DNA from: an uncultured Niabella sp.
Lineage (GTDB): Bacteria; Bacteroidota; Bacteroidia; Chitinophagales; Chitinophagaceae
Length of the DNA: 64,000 bases
Assembly (NCBI GenBank): GCA_934486785.1
Contig: CAKSQK010000003.1
Location: 62,001 to 126,000 of the forward strand
Direction: 5' to 3'
In this document: one piece after another, positions 1-6,548 of the stretch
Numbering within the stretch: the first letter of the stretch is position 1
Layout: each line of letters opens with the position of its first letter
Made by a program: the position numbers and the translations under genes
Notes under the pieces: model-generated
What the model was told of the DNA's origin: nothing
The model's input: only the letters and a program-made list of their open reading frames with translations
The model's database searches: none

Positions 1-927
1 TGATTTAAGATTGCGCAACGCCAGGGGTATGCTTGTTAAGAAGTGTGCCTTTCTTTCAAACAATCCCCTAAAACCGTAAGCGCCCAGTACCTGCAGCAAA
101 CGGATCAGTACATAACCATTAAACTGCCCGATAAAGCTCATCCTGTTCAAAGGCCTGTCCAGCAAGGGTTCCAGCGCATTCATGTAATCGTATAACAATT
201 TTTCTTTCCATTCCTCAGGGAGATTGGCCCTTGCCTGCCATAGCAAAGATGCCACATCGTATTGTGGCGCGCCCTTCATGCCGCCCTGGTAATCTATAAA
301 ATGAACCGCGTTGTTTTCATCTACCTGTATGTTGCGGCTTTGAAAATCGCGGAACATAAAAAATTTGTGATCGGTATGCGTAAGGTAGCTGCTGAGCGCT
401 TCAAAATCATCAATCAGCTTTTGTTTGTCGTAAGGTTTTCTAAGCGCATCTAAAAAATAGTATTTAAAATAAAGCAGGTCGGCCATGATTGCCTGTTTGC
501 CAAATTCGCTGTTGGTAAGGCATTTGCTGTAGTCAAGCCCGTCATCACCTTTTACCTGCAACTCAGCCAGCTTTTCCAGGCTTCGCTTAAACAGGTTGTA
601 TACATCCGGCACATAGCCTTCGGTTTCTAACCGGTTGATGAGTGAGATATTCCCATAATCTTCCTGCAGGTAGCACATTTTATCGTTGCTAACAGCAAGG
701 ATATTCGCAACCGGCAGGTTCTTTTTATAAAAGTGTTCGCTAAAGTACAGGAACGACTCGTTTTCTTTTACATTAGCACCATAAGTGCCAATTACCGGCT
801 GGTTGTTTTGCCAGATCCTGAAATATCTTCTTTCGCTTCCGGCCTGCTGTAACACATCAATAGAAGTGGGGGCATTGCCGGCCCAGCTTGTATACAACTC
901 AGTTATTTTATGAATCCTTTCCTGCAT
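1..927 (-). CDS. Aminoglycoside-phosphotransferase-like kinase (partial)
   Basis: The reading frame is open from an ATG at 927 down to the left edge (309 codons, no stop), so the C-terminus lies outside the window. The protein has a choline/aminoglycoside kinase fold: a catalytic loop MFRDFQSRN, in which the Brenner HxDxxxxN motif has Arg in place of His, and the metal-binding FIDYQGG followed by YDVASLLWQA. Family members phosphorylate small hydroxylated substrates in the cytoplasm; in Bacteroidota such proteins often sit beside or are fused to RapZ-like P-loop proteins, and some proteobacterial relatives are cell-wall sugar kinases (AmgK). The substrate cannot be read from the sequence. A TAnnTTTG box lies just before the start. 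Confidence 0.8.
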   Translation of the reverse strand, partial: MQERIHKITELYTSWAGNAPTSIDVLQQAGSERRYFRIWQNNQPVIGTYGANVKENESFLYFSEHFYKKNLPVANILAVSNDKMCYLQEDYGNISLINRLETEGYVPDVYNLFKRSLEKLAELQVKGDDGLDYSKCLTNSEFGKQAIMADLLYFKYYFLDALRKPYDKQKLIDDFEALSSYLTHTDHKFFMFRDFQSRNIQVDENNAVHFIDYQGGMKGAPQYDVASLLWQARANLPEEWKEKLLYDYMNALEPLLDRPLNRMSFIGQFNGYVLIRLLQVLGAYGFRGLFERKAHFLTSIPLALRNLKS

Positions 928-931
928 CGGG

Positions 932-939
932 CAAATGTA
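932..939 (-). promoter_or_regulatory. -7 box of the phosphotransferase gene
   Basis: Read on the minus strand this is TACATTTG, an exact match to the Bacteroidota -7 consensus TAnnTTTG. It ends 4 nt before the ATG at 927, implying a very short or absent leader. No good TTTG -33 element is seen. Confidence 0.45.
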
Positions 940-1069
940 ATCTCAAAAACGTAGATTGTAAAATCTGAGTGCAAACGTAAATGCTTATAATAATACATGA
1001 TTGAGTTTGAATTGAACCGGCATTTCGACGCTGTTTCGTATCTTAGCCATTCATCAAAATATTTATTTC

Positions 1070-1597
1070 ATGCCAGTAATTTTACCGGTAGAAGGCAAGC
1101 TGCCGCAAATAGGAGAAGATTGTTATATAGCTCCCAACGCAACTGTTGTTGGCGATGTGGTAATGGGAAACCAGTGCAGTGTATGGTTTAATGCCGTAGT
1201 GCGCGGAGATGTAAATTTTATAAGAATAGGTGATAAAGTGAACATACAGGATGGGGTGATCATTCACTGCACGTATCAAAAATGCGGAACGACCATTGGC
1301 AGTAATGTGTCAATAGGGCACAGGGCCATTGTACACGGCTGCACCATTCATGATAATGTATTGATAGGAATGGGCGCCATTATAATGGACAACGCGGTAG
1401 TGCACAGCAACAGTATTATTGCTGCCGGCGCGCTGGTGTTGGAGAATACCGAAGTGGAGCCGGGTACGATTTATGCCGGTGTGCCTGCCCGCAGGATCAA
1501 GGATATTTCGCAGGAACTGATCCATGGGGAGATCAACAGGATCGCGAATAATTATATTAAGTATTCAGGTTGGTTTAAAGACCAGGATACGCCGTAA
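1070..1597 (+). CDS. Gamma-carbonic anhydrase family protein
   Basis: A 175-residue left-handed beta-helix protein made of hexapeptide repeats from about residue 12 to 140 (IGEDCYIAPNATVVGDVVMG onward). The likely metal-ligand histidines are in IIHC (about residue 66), IGHRAIVHGC (83-89), which fits the gamma-class pattern of three His from adjacent subunits of a trimer. Members hydrate CO2 or act as acyltransferase-like YrdA/CaiE/PaaY proteins, so the carbonic anhydrase activity is a family inference. Length is typical. It converges on the transketolase half-gene with a shared hairpin between them. The start fits family alignments: MPVILPVEGKLP precedes the first coil directly. Confidence 0.88.
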   Translation: MPVILPVEGKLPQIGEDCYIAPNATVVGDVVMGNQCSVWFNAVVRGDVNFIRIGDKVNIQDGVIIHCTYQKCGTTIGSNVSIGHRAIVHGCTIHDNVLIGMGAIIMDNAVVHSNSIIAAGALVLENTEVEPGTIYAGVPARRIKDISQELIHGEINRIANNYIKYSGWFKDQDTP

Positions 1598-1605
1598 TAA
1601 AAGAG

Positions 1606-1626
1606 GCCGGGTTTTTACAGCCCGGC
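1606..1626. terminator. Bidirectional terminator between convergent genes
   Basis: Stem GCCGGG (1606-1611) pairs with CCCGGC (1621-1626) around a 9-nt loop. The flanks give CTTTATAAT on the plus strand and CCTCTTTTATTA on the minus strand, so it can serve both the carbonic anhydrase and the transketolase gene. Confidence 0.6.
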
Positions 1627-1651
1627 TTTATAATCATTATCAAATAAGTTT

Positions 1652-2485
1652 TTAATAATCTCCCAGCGTTTCCGGCAGTTGGGCCAGTGCTTTTTCCAGC
1701 TGTTCGTCGTTAGGAGCCACGCCATGCCAGTTGTGATCGTTTTCCATAAAGTCTACGCCTTTACTCATGATCGTGTTCATCATAATTGCAATGGGTTTTC
1801 CTTTTCCAACCACTGAGCGGGCTTTGTCCAGAGTTGCTACCACGTCGTCCATATCGTTGCCGTTCATTTCGAGCACATGCCAGCCAAAGACGTTAAATTT
1901 CTCAACCAAATTTCCCATGTCCATCACATCGTAGGTGCGGCCGTCAATTTGTTGCCCGTTCCAGTCTACAGTGGCAATGAGATTGTCAACTTTATGATGA
2001 GCCGCAAACATAATGGCCTCCCAGTTTTGACCTTCGTTCAGCTCGCCATCGCCATGCAGGGAGAATACAAGGTGCTTATCGCAGTTAAGTTTTTTAGCCA
2101 GCGCTGCGCCAATAGCCACACTCATGCCCTGGCCCAGTGATCCGCTGGCAATTCTTACGCCCGGCAAATTTTCGTGAGTGGCAGGGTGGCCCTGCAGGCG
2201 GCTGTTTATTTTTCTGAAGGTAGCCAGTTCTTTCACGTCAAAATAACCGGCGCGTGCCAGCACTGAATAAAACACCGGCGAAATATGGCCATTGGAAAGA
2301 AAAAACAGGTCTTCATCTTTACCATCCATATTAAAAGCAGGATCGTGCTTCATAATTTTAAAATAAAGCGCTGTAATAAGGTCTGCACAACCCAAAGAGC
2401 CTCCGGGATGGCCGCTTTTAGCGCCATGTACCATTCTTAAAATATCCCGCCTTACCTGCGATGCTACTTCCTGTAAATTTACCAT
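1652..2485 (-). CDS. Transketolase, N-terminal (thiamine-diphosphate) half
   Basis: A 277-residue protein covering only the pyrophosphate-binding half of transketolase. It shows HGAKSGHPGGSLGCADLI near residue 20, the GHPAT.. loop, and the ThDP/Mg motif GDGELNEGQNWEAI near residue 145 with the distal Asn in VDWNGQQIDG. Full transketolases have 620-670 residues, but a split form with separate N and C subunits (also seen in archaea and Firmicutes) is known. The partner carrying the pyrimidine-binding and C-terminal domains is not next to it here: the upstream neighbour is a divergent GT4 gene. Starts at ATG 2485 (MVNLQEVASQ). It acts in the non-oxidative pentose phosphate pathway if it pairs with a C half elsewhere. 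Confidence 0.9.
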   Translation of the reverse strand: MVNLQEVASQVRRDILRMVHGAKSGHPGGSLGCADLITALYFKIMKHDPAFNMDGKDEDLFFLSNGHISPVFYSVLARAGYFDVKELATFRKINSRLQGHPATHENLPGVRIASGSLGQGMSVAIGAALAKKLNCDKHLVFSLHGDGELNEGQNWEAIMFAAHHKVDNLIATVDWNGQQIDGRTYDVMDMGNLVEKFNVFGWHVLEMNGNDMDDVVATLDKARSVVGKGKPIAIMMNTIMSKGVDFMENDHNWHGVAPNDEQLEKALAQLPETLGDY

Positions 2486-2602
2486 ACTGTTGCTTTATTG
2501 GTTTAGGTACAAATTTGCGATTATTTAACTGATTTCTTTGAAATAAAATTATTTATCTCGTAAAATTTACGAAAACGATTGTGCAGGTAAGGTTAAAAAA
2601 TC

Positions 2603-2633
2603 CTTGACCGTTTCAAAGTTCTGCTTACCTTTG
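2603..2633 (+). promoter_or_regulatory. Promoter of the WecA/MraY-like gene
   Basis: CTTG at 2603-2606 as -33 element, a 19-nt spacer, then TACCTTTG at 2626-2633, an exact TAnnTTTG. This is the cleanest two-part Bacteroidota promoter in the window; it is 18 nt from the ATG at 2652. Confidence 0.6.
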
Positions 2634-2651
2634 CCCGGTAAACCTTATTGA

Positions 2652-3806
2652 ATGCTCGAAATTCTAGTTACTACTATAGTTTCTTTCATTGTTGCATTCC
2701 TGGCAATTCCGGTTGTCATATTAATTGCAGACAGAAAGAAATTATACGACGTTCCCGATGAAAGAAAACTTCACACGCATGCTATTGCGTCACTGGGAGG
2801 GATAGGCATATTTCTTGGGTTTATGTTTTCATGCCTTCTTACCATCAACATGTCTTTAAATGTTGAGTTCCAGTATTTTTTAGCGGCATCGTTCATTATA
2901 TTTTTTATTGGTTTAAAAGATGATTTGGTGTTGCTTTCAGCAACCAAAAAATTTATTGCGCAAATTGTTGCTGCTGCCATTATCATTCATTTAGGCGGCA
3001 TCAGAATTGAAAGTTTTTATGGCATTGCATCCATTGGTACTTTGGATCCTATGGTGTCTGTTCCATTTACTTACATAACTATTATACTTATTATGAATGC
3101 CTTCAATCTTATTGACGGGATTGATGGCCTGGCCGGCAGCCTGGGTTTGCTGGCTACCCTGCTTTTAGGAACGTATTTTTATTTTGCAGGCATGCACGCT
3201 TATGCTTTATTCTCTTTCGCGCTGTCGGCAGGCCTGCTTGCATTTCTCATTTTTAATTATAACCCCGCCAGAATTTTTATGGGCGATTCAGGCTCATTAT
3301 TAATAGGAACAGTTGTATCTATATTGACGCTAAAATTTATAAATGTAGCAAGCGCTCCCGGCGCGATCTTTCCGGTAGCTTCGGCGGTGGCCATTGGTAT
3401 TGCTATTATTATTGTACCGCTGGTAGATACGGTTAGGGTGTTTTCCATCCGCATGATCAAAGGGCGGTCTCCATTTTCACCTGATCGCAACCACATTCAT
3501 CATCTTCTTTTAGACAGCGGCTTCAACTACTCAACTGTTACGCTTATTTGCGTGGTTTCTAACATTGTGCTTATCATGGCTACTTACCTGGCCAGGTCAG
3601 TTGGCAATACGTGGCTCATCATCGGGCTGTTTGCCACATGTTTTACAATTTTGGGATATTTGTATTTCAGCCTTCCCAAACGAAAACTGGCTTACCACCG
3701 CCGGTACCTTGCCAACCTAAACAGGCAGCGGCAATTTACAGCGCGCTCTAAGGTCATCAATCTAAATACAAAAGAGGAAGTACCGGTTGAAAAGGCGAAC
3801 GGTTAA
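2652..3806 (+). CDS. WecA/MraY-family glycosyl-1-phosphate transferase
   Basis: A 384-residue integral membrane protein with about 10-11 hydrophobic segments. It carries the signatures of undecaprenyl-phosphate sugar-1-phosphate transferases: DVPDERKLH after the first helix, the Mg-binding NAFNLIDGIDGLAG near residue 153-166, NPARIFMGDSGS near 205-215, and the cytoplasmic DRNHIHHLLLD histidine loop near 280. Such enzymes move GlcNAc-1-P or a related sugar-phosphate from the UDP-sugar to undecaprenyl phosphate, the first step of O-antigen, teichoic acid or capsule assembly. MraY itself normally sits in the mur cluster and lacks the HIHH loop, so a WecA/TagO-like role is likelier. The C-terminal tail after about residue 350 is basic and soluble. 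Confidence 0.92.
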   Translation: MLEILVTTIVSFIVAFLAIPVVILIADRKKLYDVPDERKLHTHAIASLGGIGIFLGFMFSCLLTINMSLNVEFQYFLAASFIIFFIGLKDDLVLLSATKKFIAQIVAAAIIIHLGGIRIESFYGIASIGTLDPMVSVPFTYITIILIMNAFNLIDGIDGLAGSLGLLATLLLGTYFYFAGMHAYALFSFALSAGLLAFLIFNYNPARIFMGDSGSLLIGTVVSILTLKFINVASAPGAIFPVASAVAIGIAIIIVPLVDTVRVFSIRMIKGRSPFSPDRNHIHHLLLDSGFNYSTVTLICVVSNIVLIMATYLARSVGNTWLIIGLFATCFTILGYLYFSLPKRKLAYHRRYLANLNRQRQFTARSKVINLNTKEEVPVEKANG

Positions 3807-3853
3807 ACCCTCGTTTATTATAAGCCCTGTTATTTATTATCAACAGGTTTTGT

Positions 3854-3861
3854 TAGTTTTG
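3854..3861 (+). promoter_or_regulatory. -7 box of frr
   Basis: TAGTTTTG, an exact TAnnTTTG, 18 nt before the frr ATG at 3880. The -33 region (about 3828-3834) has only a weak TGTT. Confidence 0.5.
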
Positions 3862-3879
3862 TAAGCTAAAATATTTGTT

Positions 3880-4443
3880 ATGCAAGATCAGATCAACAGG
3901 ATTATCAGTGCTTGTGAAGAAAGTATGAAAAAAGCAATCGCGCACCTTGAACATGAATTGACAAAGATCCGCGCGGGGAAAGCAAACCCGCAAATACTTG
4001 ATGGCATTATGATAGACTACTACGGCTCTATGGTACCCGTAAACCAGGTGGGTAATGTTACTATACTGGACGCGCGTACGCTGAATATTCAGCCCTGGGA
4101 AAAAAATATGCTGCAGCCCATTGAAAGAGCGATCATTGCCGCAAACATTGGGATCAATCCTCAAAATGATGGCGTAAACATTCGCTTATTTTTACCACCG
4201 CTTACCGAAGAAAGAAGAAAAGAGCTGGTGAAAAAGAGCCATGGAGAAGGCGAAACTTCTAAAGTGGGCGTAAGAAGCGGCAGAAGGGATGCCATTGAAG
4301 CCATTAAGAAATTACAAAAAGAAGGCCTGAGTGAAGATGCAGCGAAAGATGCTGAAGCATCTGTGCAGGAATTAACCGACAGGTATACTGCTATTGTTGA
4401 AAAACTTCTTGCATCTAAAGAAAAAGAGATCATGGCTATATAA
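3880..4443 (+). CDS. frr: Ribosome recycling factor
   Basis: A 187-residue protein matching RRF over its whole length (usual size 185). The N-terminal helix contains ELTKIRAGKANPQILDGI, and the third helix has KLQKEGLSEDAAKDAE followed by the terminal charged helix. RRF splits post-termination 70S ribosomes together with EF-G, releasing mRNA and tRNA. It is 74 nt downstream of the GT4 gene and has its own -7 box. The usual neighbour pyrH is not present here. PPK2 starts 29 nt after its stop and may be co-transcribed. Confidence 0.97.
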   Translation: MQDQINRIISACEESMKKAIAHLEHELTKIRAGKANPQILDGIMIDYYGSMVPVNQVGNVTILDARTLNIQPWEKNMLQPIERAIIAANIGINPQNDGVNIRLFLPPLTEERRKELVKKSHGEGETSKVGVRSGRRDAIEAIKKLQKEGLSEDAAKDAEASVQELTDRYTAIVEKLLASKEKEIMAI

Positions 4444-4472
4444 CGGCCAAAGCTTTACCATAATTTTTTTGC

Positions 4473-5228
4473 ATGCCACAGCACCAGTTACACAAAATAA
4501 GCACCAGGGCTCCAAAGGGTTTTGAAAAAAACGCCACAAGGCAAGAAACAGAGAAAATTGTTTTAGAACTGAACGAGCTGCAAAACCTTTTGTACGCCGA
4601 AAGCAAACATGCTGTGCTGGTCATATTGCAGGGGCTTGACGCCAGTGGCAAAGACGGAGTTATACGCAAGGTCTTTGGCCGTATGAACCCGCAGGGTGTG
4701 GATGTAGTATCGTTTAAAGTGCCAACAGAGGAAGAGTTGAGCCACGACTTTTTGTGGCGCATTCATAAAAATGTTCCTGCAAAAGGGCGGATACAGATTT
4801 TCAACCGGTCGCATTACGAAGACATACTGGTTACCCGCGTGCACGGCTGGTGCGATGATAAGCTGGCAAAAAAAAGAATGGGATGCATTAACGATTTTGA
4901 AAAACTGATCCAGGAGCACAACAATACCCATATCTTAAAGTTTTATTTGCATGTGTCGGCCGAAGAACAGCAGGAACGCCTCAACGAGCGCATGACTGAT
5001 CCTACAAAAATGTGGAAGTACAATAAAAGAGATTTTGAGGAAGCTGCACTACGGGATAAGTATTATAAAGTGTACGAGGATTGCTTTACAAACTGCAATA
5101 AGCCAGAGTGGATTATTGTGCCGTCCGATCAAAACTGGTATAAAGAATACACCATTGCCAAAACCCTGCGCGACCTGCTGAAGGGTTTAAACATGCAATA
5201 CCCAGTGCTGCCACAGGATGCTGCATAA
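4473..5228 (+). CDS. ppk2: Polyphosphate kinase 2 family protein
   Basis: A 251-residue P-loop kinase. Walker A is LQGLDASGKDGVIRKVFGRM near residue 51-70, followed by the PPK2 motif FKVPTEEELSHDFLWR and the Walker B/lid region IFNRSHYEDILVTRVH near 110-125. PPK2 enzymes use inorganic polyphosphate to phosphorylate nucleoside mono- or diphosphates, or the reverse, in the cytoplasm. The single-domain length and the FNRSHYED motif fit class I or III. Sequence alone does not settle whether AMP, ADP or GDP is the preferred acceptor. The start is ATG 4473, close behind frr. Confidence 0.93.
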   Translation: MPQHQLHKISTRAPKGFEKNATRQETEKIVLELNELQNLLYAESKHAVLVILQGLDASGKDGVIRKVFGRMNPQGVDVVSFKVPTEEELSHDFLWRIHKNVPAKGRIQIFNRSHYEDILVTRVHGWCDDKLAKKRMGCINDFEKLIQEHNNTHILKFYLHVSAEEQQERLNERMTDPTKMWKYNKRDFEEAALRDKYYKVYEDCFTNCNKPEWIIVPSDQNWYKEYTIAKTLRDLLKGLNMQYPVLPQDAA

Positions 5229-5259
5229 ACGTTTGTGATTTATTTCTAATTTAACTGCC

Positions 5260-5267
5260 TATTTTTG
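5260..5267 (+). promoter_or_regulatory. -7 box of mscL
   Basis: TATTTTTG, an exact TAnnTTTG, 25 nt before the mscL ATG at 5293. A TTTG at 5232-5235 lies 24 nt upstream, longer than the usual 19-21 nt spacing. Confidence 0.45.
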
Positions 5268-5292
5268 CCTGTAAATCATAAAACAAAATCGT

Positions 5293-5667
5293 ATGGGAAT
5301 GCTTAAAGACTTTAAAGAGTTTGCAGTAAAAGGCAATGTAATTGACCTTGCTGTTGCTGTAATTATTGGCGCTGCTTTTGGCGCCATTGTAACCTCGCTG
5401 GTAGATGATGTGATCACACCACTGCTGCTCAATCCTGCCTTGGAGGCTGCCGGTGTTCAGGACATTGAGCAACTAACATGGGGTACCGTGAAATATGGTA
5501 AATTTTTAGCGGCGATCATCAAATTTATTTTCATCGCGTTTGTACTCTTCTGGCTGGTAAGGGTGGCCTCCAGGCTGCGTAAACCCGCTGATGAAGCGCC
5601 TGCCGCACCATCGTCTACCGATCAGTTGCTAATGGAGATCAGGGACGAGCTGAAAAAGAAAGCTTAG
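5293..5667 (+). CDS. mscL: Large-conductance mechanosensitive channel
   Basis: A 124-residue protein with the MscL pattern: amphipathic N-terminal helix MLKDFKEFAVKGNV, TM1 with the pore-lining VIDLAVAVIIGAAFGAIVTS, a short periplasmic loop, TM2 near residue 76-95, and a charged C-terminal helix with the conserved LLMEIRDELKK. MscL forms a pentamer in the inner membrane that opens under osmotic downshock. The periplasmic loop is short, as in many Bacteroidota homologues. Single-gene transcription is likely: a -7 box precedes it and a hairpin follows. Confidence 0.97.
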   Translation: MGMLKDFKEFAVKGNVIDLAVAVIIGAAFGAIVTSLVDDVITPLLLNPALEAAGVQDIEQLTWGTVKYGKFLAAIIKFIFIAFVLFWLVRVASRLRKPADEAPAAPSSTDQLLMEIRDELKKKA

Positions 5668-5682
5668 TTTGTGCAATAACAT

Positions 5683-5690
5683 TACTTTTG
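5683..5690 (+). promoter_or_regulatory. -7 box before scpA
   Basis: TACTTTTG, an exact TAnnTTTG, 50 nt before the TTG start of scpA. A start site about 7 nt downstream would fall inside the hairpin at 5693-5717, putting that hairpin at the very 5' end of the scpA message. Confidence 0.4.
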
Positions 5691-5692
5691 CG

Positions 5693-5717
5693 AAGTCCTG
5701 CGCCTGCCGCAGGACTT
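5693..5717 (+). terminator. Hairpin between mscL and scpA
   Basis: A perfect 10-bp GC-rich stem (AAGTCCTGCG with CGCAGGACTT, 5-nt loop) followed by TGTTTCTTATATTT. It most simply ends the mscL transcript, although the T-run is interrupted. It could also act as a 5' structure in the scpA leader. Confidence 0.55.
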
Positions 5718-5740
5718 TGTTTCTTATATTTACCCTTTAA

Positions 5741-6538
5741 TTGAAAATTTTGGCAAACTCAACATACCAGATAAAATTAGCGCAGTTTGAAGGCCCGTTT
5801 GACCTTTTGTTGTTTTTTATTGAAAGAGATGAGCTGGATATTTACAACATTCCCATTACAAAAATTACCAACGATTTTTTAGCTTATATCCGTGAGCAGG
5901 AGTCTTTGAATATTGAGCTGTCGAGCGAGTTTATCCTGTTTGTTTCCACCCTCATGCGCATTAAGGCCAAAATGCTGATACCGCGGAAAGAACTGGATGC
6001 CGCGGGCAATGAAATAGACCCGCGCGAAGAACTGATCAACAAAATTCTGGAGTACAAAAAATTTAAGGAAGCCTCAGCGCAAATGGCCGAAATGGAAGCT
6101 ACGCGTATGCTGATGGTTAAGCGTGGTAATATTTTGAAAGAACTGGCGAAGGTGGGAGAAGAGGCCGGCGAAGGCACGGAGATACAAACGCTCTCGCTGT
6201 TTAAACTGATGCGGGCTTTTGAAAAGGCCATGCAGCGTTACAGCGATAAAATAAATAAGCCCGTGCATACCGTGGTGCGCTACAATTATACCATGGAAAC
6301 AAGCAGGGATTATGTAACCACCCTGGCTTCAACTGAAAAAACTGTATCGTTTGAAAAATTGTTTGAAGTGGCCGAAAACCGCGTGCACGCCATTTTCCTG
6401 TTTCTTTCGGTACTGGAGCTGGTGCAGCAAAACTTTATGAAAATTCTTACCGGCGAAGGCAAAAATAATTTCATACTCGAATATGTTGAGCCTGAGGACC
6501 GCGATGAAGTGATGACCCAAACGGAGCCGACTTTCTAA
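5741..6538 (+). CDS. scpA: Segregation and condensation protein A
   Basis: A 265-residue kleisin. The N-terminus has the typical QIKLAQFEGPFDLLLFFIERDELDIYNIPI helical domain that binds the SMC neck; the acidic/charged middle (about 85-170) and the C-terminal winged helix (about 185-250) bind ScpB and the SMC head. It forms the Smc-ScpAB condensin that organises chromosomes. A TAA directly precedes the frame, and the first internal Met is residue 71, which would remove the kleisin N-domain. Translation must therefore start at TTG 5741 or TTG 5750. ScpB is not adjacent. It converges on valS with a 10-nt gap. Confidence 0.93.
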   Translation: MKILANSTYQIKLAQFEGPFDLLLFFIERDELDIYNIPITKITNDFLAYIREQESLNIELSSEFILFVSTLMRIKAKMLIPRKELDAAGNEIDPREELINKILEYKKFKEASAQMAEMEATRMLMVKRGNILKELAKVGEEAGEGTEIQTLSLFKLMRAFEKAMQRYSDKINKPVHTVVRYNYTMETSRDYVTTLASTEKTVSFEKLFEVAENRVHAIFLFLSVLELVQQNFMKILTGEGKNNFILEYVEPEDRDEVMTQTEPTF

Positions 6539-6548
6539 AAACAAAAAG

